A stretch of DNA of 11,886 nt from NCBI GenBank assembly GCA_002395525.1, contig DGXE01000060.1, positions 1 to 11,886 on the forward strand, given 5' to 3'. The position numbers were made by a program, and so were the translations under genes. The notes beneath the pieces were generated by a model, which saw only the letters and a program-made list of their open reading frames with translations, was not told the origin of the DNA and did no database searches. This document shows positions 1 through 6,140 of this stretch, piece after piece; position 1 is the first letter of the stretch, and every line of letters begins with the position of its first letter. This DNA comes from Ruminococcus sp. UBA4240 (GTDB lineage Bacteria > Bacillota > Clostridia > Oscillospirales > Ruminococcaceae).

Positions 1-21
1 GACAAATTGTTATGGGGAAAA

Positions 22-59
22 TGAAAAAAGCTGCGGAGCGGAAAACGCTCACACAGCTT
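22..59 (-). terminator. Intrinsic terminator of the GNAT gene
   Basis: Read on the minus strand, an outer 6-bp stem (AAGCTG 28-33 with CAGCTT 54-59) encloses a small internal loop and an inner 5-bp stem (GAGCG 36-40 with CGCTC 46-50) closed by a 5-base loop. It runs directly into a T-tract, the complement of the A-run 24-29. It lies about 105 bases past the stop of the minus-strand acetyltransferase, so it most likely ends that transcript. Seen in the sequence; termination activity is inferred. Confidence 0.72.
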
Positions 60-165
60 ATAAGAGGTATTCAGTTTTGTTATCGTAACGAGGTGTTGCT
101 AAGATAAATCAGAATTTATAAGTAGTATAAAGGAAATACAGAGATCCTCTTTAAAAACATTCTGT

Positions 166-732
166 TTACTTACCTGCTTCATATTCGCTCTTAAGGATGG
201 AATAAACTCTTCTCCCCTCAAAATGATCTTTTCTCCAGAAAAAATCACGAAATGTTCCTTCGTATGTAAGACCACACTTTTCAATAACTTTGCGTGATGC
301 TTCATTAGATGTACGACAGTCGATCTCAATTCTATGAAAGTTGATCTCATCAAATCCAAAACGGATGACAGCCTTTGTCATTTCAGTTGCATACCCTTTT
401 CCCTGAAATGCGGGACCGATCACATACTCAATTTCACCATGCTGATTATCATTATTGACATAGAAAAAGGCTATCTGTCCTATACATTCTCCGGATTCCT
501 TTTCAATAACTGCCCACCGATAATAGTCTTTACGAGAATAAGATATGATATACTTTGTATCAAACAGCTTTTTCACTTCATCTGCAGTAGAATAATATGG
601 TTCACCGTAGTCCCACTGTGTTTGCTCATCTGCTATCCAATTACGCAGCATAGAATCAATATCAGTATACAAAAATCGCCGAAGTATCAATCTATCTGTT
701 TCTATGGTTTGTGTTCCTGCGTGCATAAGCAT
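166..732 (-). CDS. GNAT family N-acetyltransferase (RimJ/RimL-like)
   Basis: A 188-residue GNAT acetyltransferase of the RimJ/RimL-like (Acetyltransf_3) type, which transfers acetyl from acetyl-CoA to an amine; the substrate cannot be read from sequence. The N-terminal ETDRLILRRF (residues 11-20) is the classic beta-1 opening of this group. GPAFQGKGYATE (106-117) is the acetyl-CoA pyrophosphate loop (Q-x-x-G-x-A pattern). TSNEASRKVIEKCGL (141-155) is the C-terminal helix motif with its conserved Asn and Gly. Length is normal for a single-domain member. The start at 732 is supported by GGAGG seven bases upstream; an in-frame ATG two codons later is less well placed. It is monocistronic, with its own promoter (806-834) and terminator (22-59). 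The gene and its flanks look more AT-rich than the rest of the window, which may indicate recent acquisition. The family is secure; its substrate (ribosomal protein, antibiotic or small amine) is open. Confidence 0.9.
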   Translation of the reverse strand: MLMHAGTQTIETDRLILRRFLYTDIDSMLRNWIADEQTQWDYGEPYYSTADEVKKLFDTKYIISYSRKDYYRWAVIEKESGECIGQIAFFYVNNDNQHGEIEYVIGPAFQGKGYATEMTKAVIRFGFDEINFHRIEIDCRTSNEASRKVIEKCGLTYEGTFRDFFWRKDHFEGRRVYSILKSEYEAGK

Positions 733-805
733 TCGTATTCCTCCATTATATTGATACTGTATTCCGATTTACACGAGAAAGCCGAGTGCTTACTCTCACT
801 TCATC

Positions 806-834
806 ATTATACCACAGCGACACTAAAAAAGCAA
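806..834 (-). promoter_or_regulatory. Sigma-A promoter of the GNAT gene
   Basis: On the minus strand TTGCTT (complement of 829-834) is followed after 17 bases by TATAAT (complement of 806-811). TGG precedes the -10 hexamer, making an extended -10. The predicted start of transcription is near 799, giving a leader of about 67 bases to the ATG at 732. Confidence 0.7.
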
Positions 835-917
835 CCCCCACTTTCATCAAGCTGCCGCCCAGACTGCACAATAACTGCGCCGAGCCAGTTTACAATTTTG
901 AAGATGATGATATGAGA

Positions 918-1060
918 GCATCACGCAGGAGCGTGAGCGAGAATGACCGCCGACCAAAGCGACGGAAATCGAAGTCGCATAGCTCCAAATTCGCTGACGG
1001 AGCATCGAAAGCCTGTGAGATATGCAGATCCCACAGGCTGTAAAATAGTGCTGCAGCGCA
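918..1060. other. Chain of short hairpins in the gene-free region 733-1288
   Basis: Within the 556-base gap between the acetyltransferase and the response regulator there are four consecutive inverted repeats: TCACGC/GCGTGA (921-926, 931-936), GCGAC/GTCGC (959-963, 974-978), GCTCC/GGAGC (982-986, 999-1003) and AGCCTGTG/CACAGGCT (1010-1017, 1032-1039). The 8-bp palindrome GCTGCAGC (1050-1057) follows. None is followed by a T-tract in either direction, so they do not look like simple terminators. This block looks more GC-rich than its flanks. It could be a dispersed palindromic repeat, a structured RNA or a decayed mobile element. I cannot tell which from one copy. The rest of 733-1288 shows no convincing gene. 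Confidence 0.4.
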
Positions 1061-1183
1061 ACAATAATAACAAGCATTGTACTTTGTGAGGCGGCTCTCT
1101 TTTCTACAAAATCAGACTGTGCCAAATACGGTATAGGCTGTTTTCGCTGTTTTTAGCAGCTGATACTTGTTGCCTTTTCAAAA

Positions 1184-1205
1184 TTTTCTACCATTTTTCT
1201 ACCAC
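1184..1205. repeat. 11-bp tandem direct repeat, two copies
   Basis: TTTTCTACCAT (1184-1194) is followed at once by TTTTCTACCAC (1195-1205) and a further TTTTC. The 11-bp period is one helical turn, as in direct-repeat sites bound by OmpR-fold regulators. It lies about 85 bases beyond the stop of the response regulator gene. Its function is unknown. Confidence 0.55.
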
Positions 1206-1288
1206 TTTTCAGACCGTTTTTTCAGCTGAAATCATGATCTGGACAGGCAACGATCAGGACTGTGCCGGCAACATACTCCCCTGCCGCC

Positions 1289-2065
1289 TTAATCCAGCAT
1301 AAAATCAGCCCAGTAGTACTGGCTCATATACTCGCAGTTGTAGGAATTGACCGCCCCGGGGTCAAGCTCGCTGAAACGGTAGTAATCGCAGTCAAGGGTG
1401 GATACATCCACCGCAAGTGCATTGTAGCTCTTGACGATGGTCTTCTCTGCATTTACGGCTTTCAGGCTCTTCATCATGGCGGAGATGAGCACCTGCATAT
1501 GAGCCTGCTGTTTGCGGTCATAGGGCTCATCCTCGAAAAGAGCGGCAGCGATCTCTTTTATGGTGCAGGAGCTGCCGTGGCGGTGCACCAGATATGCAAA
1601 TATCTCCTTGGAGCGGCTGCGCTCAAAATGCACAGGCTTGCCGTCGGGGGTAAAGGCATCGAAATTGCCGAAGCACTGTATCCTCAGAAGGGCATTGTCC
1701 TTTGGCACTATGGGAAAGCGCAGATCTGAAAGCTCTCTTTCCACTGCCTCCCTTGTAACGGGCTTCATTATATAGCCGCTGGCGTGGAGCTGCATGGCGT
1801 CCCCCGTGTATTCCGAAAAGCCCGTAACAAAGATTATGTTCATCTTCGGGTTCACGTCCTTGAGCTTTTTGGCAAGCTCCACACCGGTCATACCGCTCAT
1901 ATGGATGTCAAGAAAGGCTATGTCACATCCCCCCGCCTTTGCATCCTCAAGCAGTGCGGCAGGTTCATCAAATGCCGCTATGTCATCATCAGGCCTTACC
2001 TCTCTTACGGTCATTTCAAGCATCTGGAGCATAAGCGGCTCATCGTCTGCACAAAGTATTCTCAT
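1289..2065 (-). CDS. Response regulator, REC plus SARP-like DNA-binding domain
   Basis: A 258-residue cytoplasmic response regulator. The receiver domain (about 1-118) has the acidic pair D7/D8, the phospho-acceptor D53 in FLDIHMSG, the switch Thr in FVTG (T81) and K101 in the IMKPVT motif, so it should be phosphorylatable. From about 125 (LRIQCFGNFDAF) to the end it matches the SARP-like output domain common in clostridia: a winged-helix part with the RSRSKEIFAYLV stretch, then a helical part ending in the CDYYRF and EYMSQYYWAD stretches. The start at 2065 is chosen because AAGGAG stands seven bases upstream and the receiver fold begins right there; an upstream in-frame ATG at 2098 has no such site. 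No histidine kinase lies in the window, so it is an orphan here. It is transcribed divergently from the DUF2975 operon, which makes that operon a possible target, unproven. Confidence 0.88.
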   Translation of the reverse strand: MRILCADDEPLMLQMLEMTVREVRPDDDIAAFDEPAALLEDAKAGGCDIAFLDIHMSGMTGVELAKKLKDVNPKMNIIFVTGFSEYTGDAMQLHASGYIMKPVTREAVERELSDLRFPIVPKDNALLRIQCFGNFDAFTPDGKPVHFERSRSKEIFAYLVHRHGSSCTIKEIAAALFEDEPYDRKQQAHMQVLISAMMKSLKAVNAEKTIVKSYNALAVDVSTLDCDYYRFSELDPGAVNSYNCEYMSQYYWADFMLD

Positions 2066-2081
2066 TACAACTCTCCTTACT

Positions 2082-2100
2082 GTATGCCCTGACGGCATAC
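2082..2100. promoter_or_regulatory. Hairpin/palindrome in the leader of the response regulator gene
   Basis: GTATGCC (2082-2088) and GGCATAC (2094-2100) form a perfect 7-bp stem with a 5-base loop. On the minus-strand mRNA it sits close to the predicted 5' end (near 2112) and ends 3 bases before the AAGGAG ribosome binding site (2073-2078). It may stabilise the mRNA, modulate translation or act as a DNA operator. On the plus strand it is followed by TTTT, but no plus-strand transcript leads into it. Confidence 0.5.
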
Positions 2101-2118
2101 TTTTCCCCTTACCCTATG

Positions 2119-2147
2119 ATTATACCATTAAATATGCCAAATTGCAA
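2119..2147 (-). promoter_or_regulatory. Sigma-A promoter of the response regulator gene
   Basis: Minus strand TTGCAA (complement of 2142-2147), 17-base spacer, TATAAT (complement of 2119-2124), with TGG before the -10 as an extended element. Predicted transcription start near 2112. Confidence 0.72.
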
Positions 2148-2204
2148 GCATATCTTGCAGGGAATGTGCAGAATACAGGTAATTCATGTATTTCAAAAAA
2201 ATTA

Positions 2205-2219
2205 TATCGTTTTTCGATA
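2205..2219. promoter_or_regulatory. Palindrome upstream of the DUF2975 operon promoter
   Basis: TATCG (2205-2209), five T, CGATA (2215-2219) form an inverted repeat that ends 8 bases before the -35 box of the downstream operon. It could be an operator for a regulator such as the operon's own Cro/C1 protein. That is an inference from position only. Confidence 0.3.
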
Positions 2220-2227
2220 AAAAAGTA

Positions 2228-2256
2228 TTGACAAACAAATTCTAATGTGATATGAT
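2228..2256 (+). promoter_or_regulatory. Sigma-A promoter of the 2285-5946 operon
   Basis: TTGACA (2228-2233), 17-base spacer, TATGAT (2251-2256), with TGA before the -10 giving an extended -10. Predicted start near 2263 leaves a short leader of about 22 bases containing the GGGGAGG ribosome binding site. Confidence 0.85.
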
Positions 2257-2284
2257 ATATACATCAACAAGGGGAGGTCTTTTT

Positions 2285-2728
2285 ATGAGGAAGAATTTTT
2301 CAATGGAGCTTACTGCCATACTTATAAGGATAGCTATGGTGCTCTGCTTTATAAGCCTGTTCCTTATGCCCTGGGCTGCAAAGATATACAGGCAGGTGTC
2401 CATAGCCTCAGACGATGTTACGGTTCCGCTGCTCGTCACCTTCTATGTATGCGCCGCCATAGGCTTTGCCATTCTTTTCCTGCTTGATGCACTGGTGCGT
2501 GACATCAGAAAGGGAGAGGTCTTTACGGAAAAGAACGTTAAAAGGCTGCGCACTCTTTCCTACTGCTGTTTTGCCATTACCATAATCACGCTGCTGTTTG
2601 CAAGGCTCAGGATACTCATGTTCATCGTGACCTTCGGGGCTGCTTTTATCGGGCTCATACTCCGTGTGATAAAGAACTGCTTCGAGCAGGCCATGCAGCT
2701 AAAGGAAGAAAACGATCTTACTGTATAG
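2285..2728 (+). CDS. DUF2975 family membrane protein
   Basis: A 147-residue integral membrane protein of the DUF2975 family, whose biochemical role is unknown. Four hydrophobic segments are visible at about 8-30, 46-70, 88-107 and 108-128. The loop between the second and third holds the family hallmark RKGEVFTEKNVKRLR (about 75-89). The C-terminus ends in the typical KEENDLTV tail (140-147). The start at 2285 follows AAGGGGAGG by seven bases; an earlier in-frame ATG at 2252 lies inside the promoter. It is the first gene of a six-gene operon, and a YozG-like Cro/C1 regulator follows after 11 bases. DUF2975 genes are often paired with exactly this kind of small regulator in Firmicutes, which supports both calls. 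Confidence 0.88.
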   Translation: MRKNFSMELTAILIRIAMVLCFISLFLMPWAAKIYRQVSIASDDVTVPLLVTFYVCAAIGFAILFLLDALVRDIRKGEVFTEKNVKRLRTLSYCCFAITIITLLFARLRILMFIVTFGAAFIGLILRVIKNCFEQAMQLKEENDLTV

Positions 2729-2739
2729 GGGGTGGGCGT

Positions 2740-2964
2740 GTGATAGTTGTAAACCTTGATGTTATGATGGCAAAGAGAAAGATAAGCTCCGGGGATCTTG
2801 CGGAGAAGATAGACATCACCCCCGCCAATCTTTCCATACTGAAGACCGGGAAGGCAAAGGCCGTGCGCTTTTCCACACTGGAGAAGCTGTGTGATGTGCT
2901 TGACTGCCAGCCCGGGGAGATACTTGAATACAGACGGGAGGAGGGCACCGCAGATGAAAAATAA
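2740..2964 (+). CDS. Small Cro/C1-type HTH regulator (YozG-like)
   Basis: A 74-residue DNA-binding protein that is nothing but a helix-turn-helix domain. The recognition region runs from ISSGDLAEKIDITPANLSILKTGK (15-38) to the conserved FSTLEKLCDVLDCQPGEILEY (44-64), the typical ending of YozG/YvaO-type regulators. It starts with GTG at 2740. The G-rich run at 2728-2735 is the likely ribosome binding site, and no ATG gives the full domain. It lies 11 bases after the DUF2975 gene and overlaps the next gene by 11 bases, so the three are translationally linked. By analogy with such pairs it probably controls its own operon. The palindrome at 2205-2219 is a candidate site. Ligand and targets are unknown. 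Confidence 0.88.
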   Translation: MIVVNLDVMMAKRKISSGDLAEKIDITPANLSILKTGKAKAVRFSTLEKLCDVLDCQPGEILEYRREEGTADEK

Positions 2965-3664
2965 AGCCGCAAATATCGTGTTCGGCATCATATTCGGGGT
3001 GCTTGCCGTTTTCAATGCTGTGCTGTTCATACTGTTCGGCACCTATTTCCATGCTGTGCTGTGCTTGTTCATGGTGATATTCACCGTACTTCACCTTGTG
3101 GTATACGAAAAAAAGCCCCCGGTTTCCCAGAGCATTCTGGTGAGGATCGTAGCAGTGCTTGCAGGTGTATTTGTCATGACCTTCGTATCCCCCTTCGGCA
3201 AGCTCGGAATGTATGACTTAAAGCTCAGATATGCCGATTCCCACGGATATGAGACAGGCCATTTCCCCAAAAGCACACAGGGCATGACCATACAGGACAT
3301 GGAGCTGCTCCCCTCCATAGGTCAGGGGGACGGCTTTGTGAGATGCACCTTCTGTGACATTTCCGGGGACACGTTAGCCTCAATGGAAAGTGCTGCCAGA
3401 GAGAAGGCTGTCATCTCATTCACGGGGAAGGATTACATAAACGGTACCATACCTGAGCAAACATGGAAGACAGCCGAAAGCATGGCAAAAGACAGCAAGA
3501 ACGCCGATATATATGTGCATATGTCCCCGGAGATGAAGGAAAAGCTGAACAGTCACGATGTGATGATATACATAACTGATTCAAACTTCTTTATACACCA
3601 CATCAGAACAGATTCAGTGATAATCGACCGCACGGACGGCAGTGCTGAATACACCGGAATGTAA
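2954..3664 (+). CDS. Unrecognised membrane protein with extracytoplasmic domain
   Basis: A 236-residue protein I do not recognise. Three hydrophobic segments lie at about 8-28, 31-50 and 61-79, followed by a polar region of about 155 residues that would face one side of the membrane, probably outside. That region has two Cys close together (RCTFC) and a mix of beta-like stretches, but no motif I can name. The start at 2954 is preceded eight bases upstream by GGAGGAGGG, which lies inside the end of the regulator gene; the two genes overlap by 11 bases. The DUF4173 gene follows after 10 bases. Its position in the operon suggests work together with the other membrane proteins; nothing shows a catalytic function. 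Confidence 0.75.
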   Translation: MKNKAANIVFGIIFGVLAVFNAVLFILFGTYFHAVLCLFMVIFTVLHLVVYEKKPPVSQSILVRIVAVLAGVFVMTFVSPFGKLGMYDLKLRYADSHGYETGHFPKSTQGMTIQDMELLPSIGQGDGFVRCTFCDISGDTLASMESAAREKAVISFTGKDYINGTIPEQTWKTAESMAKDSKNADIYVHMSPEMKEKLNSHDVMIYITDSNFFIHHIRTDSVIIDRTDGSAEYTGM

Positions 3665-3674
3665 AGGAGAGCAT

Positions 3675-5246
3675 ATGGAAAACATGAATATACAGGGGAC
3701 GGTCCCCGTTTATACACAGCAGGTCGCCGCACCTGCCCCGGAGAGGAAATTCTCCCCCCGTGACTTCGGCTTTGCAGCAGCAGCGGCTGTATGCGGCTTT
3801 ATGTGCATAAAGCTGATACTGGCTCCCATGTTTACTGCCCTTGATTACTGCGGAGAGCTGACAGTGGGCTTCGGAGCGTTTCTGACACTTATAGCAATGG
3901 TACTTTTGGATGTGCTGTACCTTGGGAAGGGTCATGGGAAAATGCATATCCTGCGTGTGGTGATGTGCCTTGTTTTTGCGGCAAATACAGCCATAAGCGG
4001 CAACGGAGGCATAAAGTTCCTTGACATGGTATTCGTCGTTATAGTGCTTATGTACGATCTTTTCGCCTGTGCCGGCAGGAAAAGCGGCATGAGCCGCTTC
4101 TTCCCGGTGGATGCCCTTTCCGCCCTGACCATAATGCCCCTTTCAAATCTCAGTGCGGCGCCCATAGCTGCAAAGCAGTACAGCAGCGGGAAAAAGAGCC
4201 TTAAAAACGCAGTCCTTGCCATTGCGGGGCTTGCAGCGGCGGCTGTGCCTACGGTCATAGTCACAGGGCTTCTCTCCGATGCGGACACCAGGTTTTCCGT
4301 AATAATATCCTCTATATTTGACGGGTTTCTGAGCAAGGCAGTGATATTTGTCATCCAGGCGGCACTGGGCATACCCATCGGGCTGTGGTTCTTCGGAGCG
4401 CTTGATTCCGCAAGGGAGGGCATATCCTCGCCCGGCAGGGATGAGGAGCTGGAAAAGAGCTTTTCACTTATGAGGATAGCCCCCTCCACTCTGTGCGTGT
4501 TTGCGGTGATACCCCTCTGCATAGTATATGTGATATTCTTTTTCTCACAGCTGAGCTACAATATATCCGCCTTTAACATGATACTCCCTGCAGGGGCGGC
4601 CTCCTACTCGGAATATGCAAGGGAAGGCTTTTTTGAACTGTGCAAGGTAAGTGTCATAGACCTTTGCATGATAGCGGCGATGCGCCTTTTCGGCAGACGG
4701 GAGGACGGCACTGTATCAAAGGGCATACGCATTATGACCGCTGTGCTCTCTGTCATGACCATAGGTCTCATATTCACCGCCATGTCGAAAATGGTGCTCT
4801 ACATCGCCGTATACAGCCTTACCCGCCTGAGAGTATACACAAGCTGGTTCATGGTGCTGCTGGGGATGGTATTCATTGTGCTGTGCATCTGGGCGGCAAA
4901 GCCCTCTTTAAACATTTTCAAGCCCCTGACCGCTGTGTTTGTGGTAATGTTCGGTCTACTCAGCTTCGGGTGTGTGGATACTGTCATCACCGAATACAAC
5001 ACGGACAGGTATCTCTCCGGGGAGCTTACCTCCCTTGACATCCGTGAAACCGCCCTCCTTTCGAGCGAAAGTGCAAATGTGATGTACAAAAAAGCAGACC
5101 GCTTTGATGACACGGACAGGCAGATCATCATGACTGCACTGAAAGAAAAGGGAGAGGCGGCACTCTCCGATGTCAGAGCCGCATCCGCCGCCGATGTTGA
5201 GTGTGCAGTACACGCAGCAGCGATAGACAAGGACACAGCAGGATGA
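3675..5246 (+). CDS. DUF4173 family polytopic membrane protein
   Basis: A 523-residue membrane protein with about ten or more hydrophobic segments spread from residue 30 to 440, and a soluble C-terminal tail of about 85 residues. YSEYAREGFFEL (311-322) and LTRLRVYTSWF (382-392) match the signatures I associate with DUF4173/DUF4153-type membrane proteins, whose function is unknown. A proline- and alanine-containing cytoplasmic N-terminus (1-28) precedes the first segment. The start at 3675 follows AAGGAG by five bases; the in-frame ATG at 3642 lies inside the previous gene without a site. It follows the three-pass membrane protein by 10 bases, and its stop overlaps the next start (4 bases, ATGA). 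As the largest member it is likely the core of this envelope module. Family assignment is from memory of motifs, so moderately sure. Confidence 0.75.
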   Translation: MENMNIQGTVPVYTQQVAAPAPERKFSPRDFGFAAAAAVCGFMCIKLILAPMFTALDYCGELTVGFGAFLTLIAMVLLDVLYLGKGHGKMHILRVVMCLVFAANTAISGNGGIKFLDMVFVVIVLMYDLFACAGRKSGMSRFFPVDALSALTIMPLSNLSAAPIAAKQYSSGKKSLKNAVLAIAGLAAAAVPTVIVTGLLSDADTRFSVIISSIFDGFLSKAVIFVIQAALGIPIGLWFFGALDSAREGISSPGRDEELEKSFSLMRIAPSTLCVFAVIPLCIVYVIFFFSQLSYNISAFNMILPAGAASYSEYAREGFFELCKVSVIDLCMIAAMRLFGRREDGTVSKGIRIMTAVLSVMTIGLIFTAMSKMVLYIAVYSLTRLRVYTSWFMVLLGMVFIVLCIWAAKPSLNIFKPLTAVFVVMFGLLSFGCVDTVITEYNTDRYLSGELTSLDIRETALLSSESANVMYKKADRFDDTDRQIIMTALKEKGEAALSDVRAASAADVECAVHAAAIDKDTAG

Positions 5247-5569
5247 AAAAGGCTATTGTTGCCCTGTCCGCAGCAATACTGCTGACAGGGGCGGCCGGGG
5301 TGTTCTATGCCCTGCACCCTACCTATTACAAATACAACGATGTGTGGGTAAAGGGCAAAAGCCTTGCCGAGGTACGGGAGAGATACGGGGAGTTTGACCT
5401 GATGACAGGCTCATATGCCGCATACTATATCTATACCGACAACGGGGGCATTTTCTCAGGTGGTATCCTTGACATAGACCCGGATCACCTGAAACGATAC
5501 TACCGTATGTTTTACGATGAAAACCAATGTATATACAGGATAGACGAAGGCGTACAGCCAGGAGGATGA
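5243..5569 (+). CDS. Small membrane-anchored protein, possible BLIP/SmpA-like fold
   Basis: A 108-residue protein with one N-terminal hydrophobic segment (about 4-24) after a Lys pair, so a signal anchor or uncleaved signal peptide; no lipobox Cys is seen. The exported part has the order GKSLAEVRERYGEF, then YYIYTDNGG, then YYRMFYDENQCIYRI. This resembles the general pattern of small SmpA/BLIP-like domains (G-x-s-x-x-e-V-x-x-x-x-G, later a Y-rich strand and FDENG-like turn). That fold guess is weak. Its ATG overlaps the stop of the DUF4173 gene (ATGA), with AAGGA nine bases upstream, so translation is coupled. It is likely an extracytoplasmic partner of the membrane proteins encoded before it. 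Confidence 0.72.
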   Translation: MKKAIVALSAAILLTGAAGVFYALHPTYYKYNDVWVKGKSLAEVRERYGEFDLMTGSYAAYYIYTDNGGIFSGGILDIDPDHLKRYYRMFYDENQCIYRIDEGVQPGG

Positions 5570-5571
5570 AA

Positions 5572-5946
5572 ATGAAAAAAGCAATAAAAACAATACTGAT
5601 AATACTTGCGGTACTTATGGCCGTGGGAGCGGCAGTAATCATATACGGGGTCGCAGACTACATGAACAGGGTGCCTGTCATCACCCCCTATGAGAACATT
5701 ACCGTCAATACAGGGGAAACACTGACCATAGACCGCCTTGCCAAGGTGGAGAAGGCAGTACAGATGAGCATATATCAGACATCAGAGGGTCTGCCCGGCG
5801 ATGCAGCCATTGCAGCCGACAACCAGAGCATTTATGTAGGAGAAGAGCCCTGCACCATTAAGGTGTACGTTTCCGCAACAGGCTCCAATTCGGAATCCGT
5901 GGAGGAAGCTGTTGTCATCACAGTAACAGACAGTCCCACGGCATGA
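5572..5946 (+). CDS. Small membrane-anchored protein with Ig-like outer domain
   Basis: A 124-residue protein with a Lys-rich start and one hydrophobic anchor (about 5-23). It is followed by an exported part of about 95 residues that looks all-beta: PVITPYENITVNTGETLTI is the usual first strands of a bacterial Ig- or cadherin-like domain, and it ends in VVITVTD, the usual last strand. No catalytic motif is seen. The start at 5572 is preferred over the ATG at 5566 because GGAGG (5561-5565) is six bases from the former and touches the latter. It begins two bases after the previous stop and is the last gene of the operon. I see no convincing terminator after it, only weak hairpins and a T-run at 6004-6011. 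Confidence 0.72.
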   Translation: MKKAIKTILIILAVLMAVGAAVIIYGVADYMNRVPVITPYENITVNTGETLTIDRLAKVEKAVQMSIYQTSEGLPGDAAIAADNQSIYVGEEPCTIKVYVSATGSNSESVEEAVVITVTDSPTA

Positions 5947-6021
5947 TCCTTCCTCCCCGAAGCCGCTGACACTGATTGTGAAAAATCACCATAAAGAGCC
6001 CCGATTTTTTTATCAGCGCAA

Positions 6022-6039
6022 TTTGTTATTTTTAACAAA
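6022..6039. promoter_or_regulatory. 18-bp palindrome directly upstream of the coiled-coil gene promoter
   Basis: TTTGTTA (6022-6028), TTTT, TAACAAA (6033-6039) is a perfect 7-bp inverted repeat that ends six bases before the -35 box. Its placement suits a regulator-binding site. The regulator is unknown. Confidence 0.4.
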
Positions 6040-6045
6040 AAGTGT

Positions 6046-6074
6046 TTGACAAATCCGTTCAATAATGTTATAAT
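6046..6074 (+). promoter_or_regulatory. Perfect consensus sigma-A promoter of the coiled-coil gene
   Basis: TTGACA (6046-6051), a 17-base spacer and TATAAT (6069-6074), with TGT before the -10 giving an extended -10 as well. Both hexamers match the consensus at every base, so this should be among the strongest promoters of the window. A hairpin GATGGA/TCCATC (6088-6107) follows near the 5' end of the message, and the leader is about 60 bases. Confidence 0.92.
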
Positions 6075-6140
6075 TTATGTATTGCTTGATGGATCTTGCT
6101 GTCCATCCAAATCAGCTTGAACAGAACGGTGGAGTGATGT

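Noticed and set aside
3..107. Open frame on the plus strand from the window edge to a TAA at 105-107, possible C-terminus of an upstream protein
   Set aside because: Only 34 codons, no recognisable motif, and it overlaps the minus-strand terminator hairpin. It could be a real gene end, but one cannot tell without the sequence to the left.
786..1125. Open frames on both strands across 786-1125
   Set aside because: No ribosome binding sites, Ser/Arg-rich compositions without any family pattern, and they run through the hairpin block.
1262..1729. Plus-strand open frame of 155 codons opposite the response regulator gene
   Set aside because: Antisense to a well-supported gene, no ribosome binding site, no recognisable domain.
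5947..6012. Terminator after the six-gene operon
   Set aside because: A T-run is present (6004-6011), but no stem of more than 4-5 bp directly precedes it.
6022..6039. Rex-type redox operator
   Set aside because: The clostridial Rex motif is TTGTTAA-N4-TTAACAA (18 bp); here the TTGTTA and TAACAA halves are 4 bases apart in place of 6, so the spacing does not fit.
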